From contig JBOGXA010000002.1 of assembly GCA_050694175.1 (NCBI GenBank), forward strand, positions 1 to 64,000: a stretch of 64,000 bases of DNA, given 5' to 3'. A model generated the notes under the pieces. That model had not been told where the DNA came from, did no database searches, and was given only the letters and a program-made list of their open reading frames with translations. The translations under genes were made by a program, and so were the position numbers. Every line of letters begins with the position of its first letter. Within the stretch, counting starts at the first letter, position 1. Source of the DNA: JBOGXA01 sp050694175. Lineage in GTDB: Bacteria; Actinomycetota; CADDZG01; WHSQ01. Shown in pieces: positions 37,974 through 47,762 of this stretch.

Positions 37974-39173
37974 ATGAAAGAACAGTTCGATCTCCTCACG
38001 AGGAATGCCGAGCACGTCGTACCGGGCGAGGCGCTCAGGGAGCGCCTGGCCGAGGGGCGGCCGCTGCGGGTCAAACTGGGGGTGGACCCCACCGTGGGCG
38101 ACATAACGCTGGGGTGGGCCGTGCCGCTGCGCAAGCTGCGCGAGTTCCAGGACGCCGGCCACATCGCGGTCCTGATCATGGGCGACTTCACCGCCCGCAT
38201 CGGAGATCCTTCCGGTAAGTCGACGACGAGACCCCAGCTCCCACCCGAGGTCGTACGGGCAAACGCCGAGGCATGCGTCGCCCAATTGCTCGACATCCTC
38301 TCTGAGAAGAACCTCGAGGTCCGCTACAACGCGGAATGGCTGGAGCCTCTCGACCTCGCCGACGTGCTGCGTCTCACCTCCCACTTCACGGTTGCGCAGA
38401 TGCTCGAACGCGACGACTTCGCCAAGAGATACTCGGCTCGCCGCCCGATCTCGATAGTTGAGTTCATGTACCCGCTGCTGCAGGCGTATGACTCGGTTGC
38501 AGTCGAGGCCGACGTCGAGCTGGGCGGGACGGATCAATTGTTCAACCTCCTCGTCGGCAGGGGCATGCAGAAAGCGCACGGCGGCCGCGAGCAGATTGCC
38601 CTGACCATGCCGCTCCTCGTCGGGATCGACGGAGTGCAGAAGATGTCTCAGTCTCTCGACAACTACGTGGCGATCCGGGACGCGCCGGAGGACATGTTCG
38701 GCAAGCTGATGAGCATCCCCGATCCCGTCGTGGGGCAGTACGCGGCGCTGGCCGCGGGCATGGAACCGTCGGAGGTGACCAAGGTCGTGGAGGCCGTCGA
38801 AGCGGGGGGGCCCGGCGCGGGCGACGCGAAGCGGCGGGTCGCTCGGGCGATCGTCGCGCTTTACCACTCGGGCGAGGCATCGGCCGCGGCCGAAGCAGCC
38901 TTCGACCGGTTGTTCCGTGCCAAGGAGACTCCCGACGAGGTGCCCGAGGTGGCCCTGCCGGACGGCGCGGCCGATGGCGAGACCGTTTACCTGCCGCGCG
39001 TCCTTGCGGAGCTCGGGCTGGCGAAGTCACGCGGCGAGGCTCGCCGGCTGATCGGCCAGGGGGGCGTGCGCCTGAACGGCGAGCCCGTGGACGCAGAGGA
39101 GGTCCCGGCGTCCGAAGTCGCCGGGGGCCTGCTCCAGGTCGGCAAGCGGCGCTTTGTCCGGTTCAAGCCCTAG
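37974..39173 (+). CDS. tyrS: Tyrosyl-tRNA synthetase
   Basis: A 399-aa class I synthetase of the longer bacterial type, with a C-terminal S4 RNA-binding domain (LAELGLAKSRGEARRLIGQGGVRLNGE). The KMSKS loop reads KMSQS, and the core GDFTARIGDPSGKS and QAYDSVAVEADVELGGTDQ are intact. The HIGH motif position reads TLGW (DPTVGDITLGWAVPL), replacing both histidines. No T-box leader is visible in the 62 bases upstream. Confidence 0.92.
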   Translation: MKEQFDLLTRNAEHVVPGEALRERLAEGRPLRVKLGVDPTVGDITLGWAVPLRKLREFQDAGHIAVLIMGDFTARIGDPSGKSTTRPQLPPEVVRANAEACVAQLLDILSEKNLEVRYNAEWLEPLDLADVLRLTSHFTVAQMLERDDFAKRYSARRPISIVEFMYPLLQAYDSVAVEADVELGGTDQLFNLLVGRGMQKAHGGREQIALTMPLLVGIDGVQKMSQSLDNYVAIRDAPEDMFGKLMSIPDPVVGQYAALAAGMEPSEVTKVVEAVEAGGPGAGDAKRRVARAIVALYHSGEASAAAEAAFDRLFRAKETPDEVPEVALPDGAADGETVYLPRVLAELGLAKSRGEARRLIGQGGVRLNGEPVDAEEVPASEVAGGLLQVGKRRFVRFKP

Positions 39174-39219
39174 GGATCCGGATACCCCATTTCTGGGCGT
39201 TGGGCACAACGGCCGTTTG

Positions 39220-39249
39220 TTGACCCTCTGGGGCGGGGACTGGTATGGT
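39220..39249 (+). promoter_or_regulatory. Promoter of the 16S rRNA gene
   Basis: TTGACC at 39220-39225 and TATGGT at 39244-39249 with an 18-base spacer. Transcription should begin near 39256, about 350 bases before the mature 16S end. Confidence 0.7.
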
Positions 39250-39369
39250 CTGTGGGCCCAGTTGGGCGTCGGAACGTTGGCATGCGCGCTCCGAAGTGGA
39301 GGGCGCTACGGGAGAGACAGGAGAGTCCATAGGAACCTGAGCCATTAAGACCCAGGTCCGTTTTAGGCT

Positions 39370-39406
39370 CGCCGGTGCTCTCAGCCCGGCGTTTTTGTTT
39401 GCCGGG
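39370..39406 (+). promoter_or_regulatory. Alternative hairpins with T tract in the rRNA leader
   Basis: CGCCGG (39370-39375) can pair with CCGGCG (39386-39391) directly before TTTTTGTTT, a short terminator. The same right arm (CCCGGC, 39385-39390) can instead pair with GCCGGG at 39401-39406 across the T tract. The two folds exclude each other, as in attenuators, or the first could end a small leader RNA of about 145 nt. The rest of 39174-39608 contains only the promoter, this element and the processing stem. Confidence 0.45.
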
Positions 39407-39430
39407 ACGTCGACGACCCGATCGGGCAGC

Positions 39431-39454
39431 GCTCCTTGAGAACTGAACAGTGTG
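39431..39454 (+). other. 16S processing stem, left arm
   Basis: GCTCCTTGAGAACTGAACAG and the following bases are nearly complementary to 41500-41523 (CACTCTGTTCAGCTCTGAAG and GAGC), beyond the other end of the 16S gene. The two arms would form the long stem cut by RNase III during 16S maturation. This shows that the precursor encloses only the 16S. Confidence 0.7.
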
Positions 39455-39608
39455 CCTGCCGAGAAGCCTCGATTACTCGAGGTGGATCGGAGATCAAGGT
39501 GGATCTTCGTCAAAGAGAATGCGGAACTCGTTCCGTGTTGCCTTTGGCGGCCTAATGAAATAAATCCGGCATAGCGCCTTTGTTTTTAGGTGTTCTGCCA
39601 TTCAAACT

Positions 39609-41441
<1,833 letters not shown>

Positions 41442-41499
41442 AGCAATTGACTCCTAGTTGAAGCAACTTGATCTGCGTGGCCGGCAACGGCGCGCCTGG

Positions 41500-41523
41500 C
41501 ACTCTGTTCAGCTCTGAAGGAGC
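41500..41523 (+). other. 16S processing stem, right arm
   Basis: Nearly complementary to 39431-39454. It lies between the 16S 3' end and the terminator, completing the pre-16S stem. Confidence 0.7.
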
Positions 41524-41526
41524 GAC

Positions 41527-41561
41527 AGAGCAGCCGCACGAGAGGCTGCTCTTTGTTGTTT
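41527..41561 (+). terminator. Terminator of the 16S transcript
   Basis: AGAGCAGCC (41527-41535) and GGCTGCTCT (41544-41552) form a perfect 9-bp stem with an 8-nt loop, followed by TTGTTGTTT. It lies 4 bases after the processing stem, so transcription of a linked 23S from this promoter is not expected. Confidence 0.85.
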
Positions 41562-41568
41562 GTGACCC

Positions 41569-41596
41569 TTAACCTGTCGTAGGCGGCCGCTACAGT
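41569..41596 (+). promoter_or_regulatory. Probable promoter of the LAGLIDADG gene
   Basis: TTAACC (41569-41574) and TACAGT (41591-41596) with 16-base spacing. The predicted start of transcription falls on or next to the GTG at 41603. No Shine-Dalgarno is seen, so the mRNA may be leaderless. Confidence 0.45.
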
Positions 41597-41602
41597 CGAT
41601 TC

Positions 41603-42244
41603 GTGCAGGCCACAGGAGCCAACGTCATCCTCGACAGCTTAGAGGCGATCAAGCTTGAGGCTGCCGAAGCGCCAATGAATCAGATTCGGGCTTACCTCGC
41701 CGGTTCGTCGCGAGACGCGACGTGGAACACTTGGCATCGAACGACGAGATGGTCACAAGCGGACCGGCGATGGCTCGAGATCATCAACACTTTGTTGGGC
41801 CGGCTGGGGTCCAAAGCCTGGATCTATCGGGAGGGAACTCGACATGTCTGGGTCTCGGAATCGACGTACTGCGCATTCGATGATCCTCCTCTAGCGTCGC
41901 GTGCCGACCTTGCTGCGTGGGCGCGTGGGTATTTCGACGCGGAGGGAGGAGTGCCTCGAGACGCGGCCGCGCGCTTCTACATCCAGTTTGTTCAGAAGAA
42001 CCACCCTGATCTGACCCAGTTGAGATCCGTGCTTGGGTGTTTGGGGATTCGATGCGGTGTCGTCCACACCCCGAGCGTTCGTGTACAGCCCGGCTACTTC
42101 CGTTTTTATGTGTCCGCTGCTTCCCATTTGGACTTCATCCGCAAGATTGGTTCCTGGCACCCCAGGAAGCGGCCACTCCTGGATGAACGCCGCGCGCTCT
42201 CAGAGTTAGCTGCAGTTGACGTACCAACCTCGAGGTGCGGGTGA
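41603..42244 (+). CDS. LAGLIDADG-family homing endonuclease, free-standing
   Basis: A 213-aa protein. The motif AWARGYFDAEGG (residues 105-116, with E114 in the catalytic position) matches the LAGLIDADG helix, followed by the usual beta-beta-alpha pattern (RFYIQFVQKN, LRSVLGCLGIRC, GYFRFYVSA). An earlier half-domain (about residues 25-90, QIRAYLAGSSRDA ... WLEIINTLLGRLG) looks like a second, degenerate copy, so it probably acts as a single chain. Composition looks less GC-rich than its neighbours. It lies 212 bases outside the intron with its own promoter. Its likely target is the intron-less 16S site (inference). Confidence 0.8.
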   Translation: MQATGANVILDSLEAIKLEAAEAPMNQIRAYLAGSSRDATWNTWHRTTRWSQADRRWLEIINTLLGRLGSKAWIYREGTRHVWVSESTYCAFDDPPLASRADLAAWARGYFDAEGGVPRDAAARFYIQFVQKNHPDLTQLRSVLGCLGIRCGVVHTPSVRVQPGYFRFYVSAASHLDFIRKIGSWHPRKRPLLDERRALSELAAVDVPTSRCG

Positions 42245-42276
42245 CTTGTTCAACAACTTGCTCGGAGGAGACCGGA

Positions 42277-42906
42277 TCACTCGGCGGTCGGTAAGACCGT
42301 TACGCCCAGTCGCCCGAACCTGTCCCCGTACATGAGGTCGACGACCCCCGCTCTTGGAACCGACAGCAAAGCCGTCGCGGGGGCTTCAGGAACGATGTTC
42401 GGAATGATCTTCTCGAGACGTGCTCTGGGAATCAGCTTCTGAATCTTGATTCTGCGAGTGAGCGGCGGCTCCCAGGTGACCCAGACTTCGAGAAAAGTGC
42501 CGGGCGGGGCATCCGGGGGCAAACCGTCGAGTTCAGTCACCTCGAGTGCGTAGCTTCGGTATCCGGCGCCGGTCGTCTCCTCGCCCGACGCGGCGCCGCG
42601 CACCGGCATGGGAGTTGCCGGCGGGGGCTCAAATGCTTCAACTGCCTGTTCTTCCGGCTGCCCGCTCATCAGGCGCAGAATGACAAGGAAGACGACCAGC
42701 GGGATCGCGACCGCGGCGGCCCATCGCTTCAACCGTCTGGCCCTGGGGGCCGGGACCACCTCTCGATCCCGAGCACCCGGCCATTCTCGATACGGATCGA
42801 AATCATCCTGCATGGCCGCCGCCCCCCGCTTCCCGGTCGCAATTCCCGGACCACTGTGGGCGACGGCCTGCAGGAATCTTCGAAAGAATGCTCGCACTCG
42901 CCACAT
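42277..42906 (-). CDS. Single-pass membrane protein of unknown function
   Basis: 209 aa in the longest reading, with one hydrophobic segment (WAAAVAIPLVVFLVILRLM, around residues 60-80), a Pro/Glu-rich linker, and an extracytoplasmic domain rich in beta-strand pattern (YALEVTELDGLPP ... FLEVWVTWEPPLTRRIKIQ). No family recognised. A later start at MQDDFDPYREWPG would remove 31 residues. It follows the LysM gene on the same strand, at the edge of the Tad pilus locus. Confidence 0.55.
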   Translation of the reverse strand: MWRVRAFFRRFLQAVAHSGPGIATGKRGAAAMQDDFDPYREWPGARDREVVPAPRARRLKRWAAAVAIPLVVFLVILRLMSGQPEEQAVEAFEPPPATPMPVRGAASGEETTGAGYRSYALEVTELDGLPPDAPPGTFLEVWVTWEPPLTRRIKIQKLIPRARLEKIIPNIVPEAPATALLSVPRAGVVDLMYGDRFGRLGVTVLPTAE

Positions 42907-42918
42907 GCTGTCCCCAGG

Positions 42919-43503
42919 TCACCCGCCCGCTCCCGCAACGCGCTCGGGAGGCATGACCAGAACCTGGCCGGGATGGATGAGGTTGGGGTCGGCGATCGTC
43001 GATCTGTTCGCTCGATGAATTCGCGGCCAGTAGCGAGCGATACGCCCGGGGTCGTCGGTGGCCAACCAGCGCCCGGCTATTGACCACAGGCTCTCGCCGC
43101 GAGACACGCGATAGGTGCCCGCTTTGTGCGGGGCATGGGCTTCGGGCGGAGGGGCAGATCTCGGAGCCCGGCGGTCGTCGTCGCCATTAGTCGGGACCGC
43201 CTCGATCGAGGATTCCGCCCCGGCCCGACCGGATGGATGAGGAGGGAAATACCCACCCGGCTCGGACCAGGGAGGAGCTTGAGAGAGCGGGTTCGGCGGG
43301 TGGGGGAGGCCCGGCCGTCGCTCTCGAGCAGAGGCGGTCGCGGAGACAACCACCGAGAGGCCCAGAAGAACAAGCGGTTTGCGGAGGAGCCGGGGAGCCG
43401 ACATCCCGTGCAGCCGTGGCCGCACTGCATTCAAGGCATATGCCGTCAGGTACGAGCCGGAGCAGGCGGAGAGTAGGGTCGCCAGACCCGCGAGGTCCAT
43501 CAT
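42919..43503 (-). CDS. LysM-domain membrane protein
   Basis: A 194-aa protein with N-terminal hydrophobic stretches (LAGLATLLSACSGSYLTAYAL and LLRKPLVLLGLSVVVSATA), a proline-rich linker, and a C-terminal LysM domain (GTYRVSRGESLWSIAGRWL ... NLIHPGQVLVMPP). LysM binds peptidoglycan. Similar short proteins sit next to Tad/Flp pilus genes in Actinobacteria. It is divergent from the Sm-like gene. Confidence 0.75.
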   Translation of the reverse strand: MMDLAGLATLLSACSGSYLTAYALNAVRPRLHGMSAPRLLRKPLVLLGLSVVVSATASARERRPGLPHPPNPLSQAPPWSEPGGYFPPHPSGRAGAESSIEAVPTNGDDDRRAPRSAPPPEAHAPHKAGTYRVSRGESLWSIAGRWLATDDPGRIARYWPRIHRANRSTIADPNLIHPGQVLVMPPERVAGAGG

Positions 43504-43644
43504 GCTCCAGATACCCCCGTGTTCTTCATCTCGCCTCCCTTTGCCTGCCGTTGATACAGTTTGACTTCGGATCCATGTATGTGTTTACCTTCGTTTGGCT
43601 TCGATTGTCAATAGCAACATCTCATTTGTAGGGGATGGATCCGT

Positions 43645-44190
43645 ATGGAAGGATGTGCAAGCCCGGGAGGGGAGGGGGGCCAATTGGCGGAGGTAACGGG
43701 CCGTCACCTGATCGAGTCGCTCGAGGCGTCGTTCGAGGCCGCCGTGGTGCGGCGCGAGGACGAGGCCGCATCCGATCTCGCCCTGAGCCTCCTTCAGGGA
43801 AGAACGCTGACCGACATTGCGGGACGCGAGGGGGGCTGGGATCTCCGTTGTCCCGACGGCAGAACGCTGCCCATCACTCTTGTCGGTCGTGACTTCCTGG
43901 GAGCGGGGCAGCCCCCATCGGTGCTGGTTCCGTCGGGGCGAGCCGTTCTCGCGCGGGCGGCGACAGACCACCGCCCCCAAAGCTCTGATATCAGCCTGGT
44001 CGAGGAGCTAAGGGGTCTCGCCGATTTCGGCGCGACGGTTCGTGTCGAGGCCGAATGCGGTCCCTTGCACGGGATTCTGGCCAGGGTGGGCCCGGATCAT
44101 CTGGTTCTGCGGACGGGCATGGGCGAACACATAATCGGGCTAGATGGGATCTCGCTTCTTGCGCTGGGCCCCAGGGACGATGCACCCTGA
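43645..44190 (+). CDS. Unknown protein with an Sm-like C-terminal region
   Basis: 181 aa. The N-terminal part contains a helix (HLIESLEASFEAAVVRREDEAASDLALSLLQG) and a short beta region. The last 55 residues (DFGATVRVEAECGPLHGILARV then GPDHLVLRTGMGEHIIGLDGI) have the five-strand pattern of Sm/LSm-like or SH3-like barrels. I know similar uncharacterised actinobacterial proteins but no function. It is convergent with the BldC-like gene and sits in the AT-richer divergent region beside the LysM gene. Confidence 0.55.
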   Translation: MEGCASPGGEGGQLAEVTGRHLIESLEASFEAAVVRREDEAASDLALSLLQGRTLTDIAGREGGWDLRCPDGRTLPITLVGRDFLGAGQPPSVLVPSGRAVLARAATDHRPQSSDISLVEELRGLADFGATVRVEAECGPLHGILARVGPDHLVLRTGMGEHIIGLDGISLLALGPRDDAP

Positions 44191-44197
44191 GCCGGTC

Positions 44198-44500
44198 TCA
44201 GTCGCCGCCTTCGGCATCCCGCGGGTTGAGCGGATGGGCTTTCGCCCAGTGTTTGGTCTCTTCGTGGAGACGCTCGATATAGGTTTCGAGCTGGCGCTTG
44301 TCGATCCGCCACTGGCCGCGCCCACCGACTTTGATCGCCGGGAGCTCACCGGATCGCACCAAGGCGTAAGCCTGGGCGACACTCACGTTCAGGTAGGTGG
44401 CCACGTCCTCGAGTTTGAGGAACCGGGGTTCGACGCCGGAACCGGGCGCGCCAACGCTATTCCCGGGCCGCGACGAGGTATCTCCGTGCGCCGTGTCCAT
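44198..44500 (-). CDS. BldC-like / excisionase-type helix-turn-helix protein
   Basis: A 100-aa protein whose core (FLKLEDVATYLNVSVAQAYAL then RSGELPAIKVGGRGQWRI) is a MerR-type winged helix-turn-helix like that of BldC and phage excisionases. Disordered N terminus. The frame is open up to 44593; ATG at 44500 is preferred as the shorter version, which keeps the whole domain. Its place beside the Tad operon suggests a local regulator (inference). Confidence 0.75.
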   Translation of the reverse strand: MDTAHGDTSSRPGNSVGAPGSGVEPRFLKLEDVATYLNVSVAQAYALVRSGELPAIKVGGRGQWRIDKRQLETYIERLHEETKHWAKAHPLNPRDAEGGD

Positions 44501-44618
44501 CCCGGGCCTGCTCACGTCTCGAAGCCTAGCACTCGATGCGCGCAGATAGCTGGATTCGCCGCTGTTTGCGGCCGTTTGGCGCGCGCGCGTCACAGGGGGA
44601 GAAGAGCGAAGGAATCCG

Positions 44619-45293
44619 ATGGATATCCCCTACGCACGTAGGGTTGCCCGGCCCACGTGGCTGAACGCCCGCACGGTCGGGGGAATCCTCCTCTTTAGCA
44701 TCGCGTTCCTGGCCGGCCGAGAAGTACTCGAGGCCCAACGCGCCACCACCCTCGTATGGGCGGCGGCAACCGACGTTCCACCCGACACGGTTCTCGGCGG
44801 GGACGATCTCGAGCTGGTTGAGGCAAAGCTGGGTCCGGCCCAGCTAAGCCGGTACGCAACCGAGGCCTCGAGCCTCGAAGGAATGATGGTCACCCGAGCG
44901 CTCCGCGCCGGTGAGCTCATTCCTGCCGAGTGGCTTGCTGCGGAGGGGGCAGCAGGCGCAGATCGAACGATGACCGTGCCGGTCGCGATCGAACATGCGA
45001 ATGGCGGCACGCTCGAAGCCGGCGACCGGATCGACGTGTTCGCAACGTTCGACGCGGGAGACCCGCGTGCTCGGACTCAGATGCTTCTCCGCGCCGTTGA
45101 GGTCCGCGAGGTGGTCACTGCCGGCGGTCTGGTTGAAGACGAGGCGGTGGTCGGTGTGACGGTGGCGGTTACCGACGAGGAAGCGGGCCGGCTTGCCTTT
45201 GCGATTCGGACGGCCGAGATCGATATCGCCCGGGTTGTGGGCAGCTCCGGATCAGGGATACCCGAGACCGTCCGCTCGGAGGACTTCGAGTGA
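44619..45293 (+). CDS. cpaB: CpaB/RcpC-like Flp pilus assembly protein
   Basis: A 224-aa protein with an N-terminal membrane segment (ARTVGGILLFSIAFLAGREVL) and a SAF domain (VWAAATDVPPDTVLGGDDLELVE ... LRAGELIPAEWL), followed by a C-terminal domain with the GDRIDVFATF segment. This is the pattern of CpaB, a periplasmic/envelope component of Tad pili. ATG follows GAAGGAA. First gene of the Tad operon. Confidence 0.78.
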   Translation: MDIPYARRVARPTWLNARTVGGILLFSIAFLAGREVLEAQRATTLVWAAATDVPPDTVLGGDDLELVEAKLGPAQLSRYATEASSLEGMMVTRALRAGELIPAEWLAAEGAAGADRTMTVPVAIEHANGGTLEAGDRIDVFATFDAGDPRARTQMLLRAVEVREVVTAGGLVEDEAVVGVTVAVTDEEAGRLAFAIRTAEIDIARVVGSSGSGIPETVRSEDFE

Positions 45294-45336
45294 GAGATGG
45301 CATAGGAGATCGCGCGCCGAGGGAAGGGCGGCAGGA

Positions 45337-46539
45337 ATGAGTCGCCTGCGAATCGTCACGCTGGCGGGAGATCCCGAGCGCGAGGCGGGTTTTGCTCGGC
45401 GGTTGAGCAATCGCCACGATGTCGAGCTACTGCTGAGATGCGTCGATCGAATCGAACTTCTCGCGGCCCTGAGAGGAGGCGGCATCGATGCGATCGTCTC
45501 GGTGGGCGCGCCGGCCTGGTTCGACGCCCACTCCGCGCGGGAGGCCGCTGCGGACGGAGTTCGTTTGGTGGGAGTCGTGAGTAATCCGATCGAGGGTGAT
45601 CTGCTGGGCCCCCTCGGCGCGGCTCTTGTGCCGGCCGATTCATCGATTGAGGAGATTCTCGAAAGGTGCTCGGCAAACCTGCCTGTGATCGCACCTGAGG
45701 AGCCTCGCACCGCCACGTCGCGCGGGCGGCTCATAGCGGTGTGGGGACCGAAAGGCGCCCCCGGCCGGACGACCGTCGCGATCGAGCTCTCCGCCGAGCT
45801 CGCCGCGGTCCACGAGGACACGCTGCTCGTCGACGGCGATTCGTACGGGGGGGACGTGTTGCAGCTGCTGGGTGTCGTCGACGAGTTGCCGACGATCGTG
45901 TGGGCCGCTCGCATGGCGGCGAAGGACGAGTTGGGTGCGGCCCGGCTCACGATGGATTTCCGGCGAGCCGGGCGCGAGGGCCCGGTGATACTCCCGGGAA
46001 TCCCCCGTTCGGATCTGTGGGCCGACGTGTCCGAAAGCGGGTGGAGCAGGCTGCTCGAAGTCGCACGCGACGCGTTTCTCTACACGGTGTGCGACGTCGG
46101 CTTCTGTATAGAACCCGACGCGTCACCATTTGCGGCCGGTAGCGGGCGGAACCGGCTCGCGCTCGAGACCCTTCAGGCTGCGGATCACTGCGTTGCGGTC
46201 TGTCGGGCGGATCCCGTCGGGATCAAGAACTTCCTCTGGGGGTACGAAGGTCTGCGCGAGACCGTCGATCCGGACAAGATCCTGGTCGTCGTGAACCGGG
46301 TGAGTCCGGGCGAGCAGCGCGAGGTCGCCGAGATGCTTCGACGGCACACGCACAAGCGACCGATTGCTTGTGTCCCGGACCGTCCCCAGCTCCTTGCTCG
46401 AGCAGTGGGAGAGGGTAAAGCGGCTCGAGAACTCGATCCCGGATCCGGGATCGCGGCAGCGATGCAAACGACTGCGGCGACCGTGGGCGCACAAGTGAAG
46501 CCGGACGGTCTGCTGACCCGGCTGGGGGGCAGGAGCTAG
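45337..46539 (+). CDS. tadZ: TadZ/CpaE-like ATPase
   Basis: A 400-aa protein. The N-terminal part resembles an atypical receiver domain, followed by a MinD/ParA-type domain whose deviant Walker A reads GPKGAPGRTT (usual KGGxGKT), so ATP binding may be altered. TadZ localises the Tad machine to its site in the cell. ATG at 45337 follows GGCAGGA. Placement directly before tadA supports the call. Confidence 0.78.
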   Translation: MSRLRIVTLAGDPEREAGFARRLSNRHDVELLLRCVDRIELLAALRGGGIDAIVSVGAPAWFDAHSAREAAADGVRLVGVVSNPIEGDLLGPLGAALVPADSSIEEILERCSANLPVIAPEEPRTATSRGRLIAVWGPKGAPGRTTVAIELSAELAAVHEDTLLVDGDSYGGDVLQLLGVVDELPTIVWAARMAAKDELGAARLTMDFRRAGREGPVILPGIPRSDLWADVSESGWSRLLEVARDAFLYTVCDVGFCIEPDASPFAAGSGRNRLALETLQAADHCVAVCRADPVGIKNFLWGYEGLRETVDPDKILVVVNRVSPGEQREVAEMLRRHTHKRPIACVPDRPQLLARAVGEGKAARELDPGSGIAAAMQTTAATVGAQVKPDGLLTRLGGRS

Positions 46540-46541
46540 GG

Positions 46542-47762
46542 GTGGATCGCTCTGTTCCGATCGTCGAGGGAGAGGTACGGGAGCTTGTCCGCAGGAGGGG
46601 GATGGACCCTGCTCGGGACGGAGCTGCCAGCATCTCGCAACTCGTGGACGAGGTCGTGAGCGACTACGAACTGCGCGTTCAGTCGAGCAACCTGCCTCGT
46701 ATCGAAGATCGGACGGCGGTCACGAAGACCGTGCTGGACCGTGTCGCAGGCCTTGGGCCTCTGCAGCCGTTCGTCGAGGATCCGGATGTGGAAGAGATAT
46801 GGATCAACGGGCCGGGAAGGGTGTTCTGCGCGAGAGGAGGACGGCATGTACTGACGAACGTCGTATTGGACGACGGCGAGATCAGAGATCTCGTGGAGCG
46901 CATGCTTCGTGCGAGCGGGCGGCGGCTCGACCTCTCCAGTCCGTTCGTGGATGCGACCCTGGTTGATGGGTCGCGTCTGCACGTGGCGATCCCAGACATA
47001 ACTCGCAAGCACTGGGCCGTGAACATTCGGAAGTTCGTTCTGCGAGCACATCATCTCGATGAACTCGTGCGGCTTAAATCGCTCGACGAACGACCTGCGC
47101 GCTTTCTGGACGCCTCGGTCCGCGCAGGAGTAAACATCGTCGTCTCCGGTGCGACACAGAGCGGAAAGACGACGATGCTCAATTGCCTCGGCGCCTCCAT
47201 TCCGTCCACCCAGCGTGTCGTGACGTGCGAGGAGGTCTTCGAGCTACAGATCACTCTTCCGGACGTCGTCGGTATGCAGACCCGGCAGTCGAATCTCGAA
47301 GGACAAGGGGCAATCGATCTTCGACGATTGATAATCGAGGCCTTGCGGATGCGACCTGATCGGATCATCGTCGGCGAGGTCCGCGGGGCGGAGGCGCTCG
47401 ATCTCCTCGTCGCACTCAACTCCGGACTGCCCGGCATGACATCGATCCACGCGAACAGCGCTCACGAGGCCGTGGCAAAGCTATCGACGCTGCCGCTGCT
47501 CGCCGGCGAGAACGTCGGCCACGCCTTCGTTGTGCCGACTGTGGCTGCATGCATCGACCTGATCGTCCATCTCGAGAATCGAGCGGGCCGCCGCTACGCC
47601 AAACAGATCATCGGCCTGTCGGGCCGCGTCGAGGGGGACCGGATCGAGACGGCGTCGCTGTGGGAGAGAACCCGGGGCCGGATGGAGTGGACCGGGCATG
47701 AGCCGCCCGGGCGCGAACGATTCGAGGCGGCGGGGATCGATCTGCGCGAGGTGCTGTCGTGA
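46542..47762 (+). CDS. tadA: TadA/CpaF secretion ATPase
   Basis: A 406-aa type II/IV secretion ATPase that powers pilus assembly. Walker A GATQSGKTT, the Asp box CEEVFELQ, Walker B IIVGEVRGAEALDLL and the His box GMTSIHANSAHEA are present. Starts with GTG 2 bases after tadZ and overlaps tadB by 4 bases. Confidence 0.93.
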   Translation: MDRSVPIVEGEVRELVRRRGMDPARDGAASISQLVDEVVSDYELRVQSSNLPRIEDRTAVTKTVLDRVAGLGPLQPFVEDPDVEEIWINGPGRVFCARGGRHVLTNVVLDDGEIRDLVERMLRASGRRLDLSSPFVDATLVDGSRLHVAIPDITRKHWAVNIRKFVLRAHHLDELVRLKSLDERPARFLDASVRAGVNIVVSGATQSGKTTMLNCLGASIPSTQRVVTCEEVFELQITLPDVVGMQTRQSNLEGQGAIDLRRLIIEALRMRPDRIIVGEVRGAEALDLLVALNSGLPGMTSIHANSAHEAVAKLSTLPLLAGENVGHAFVVPTVAACIDLIVHLENRAGRRYAKQIIGLSGRVEGDRIETASLWERTRGRMEWTGHEPPGRERFEAAGIDLREVLS

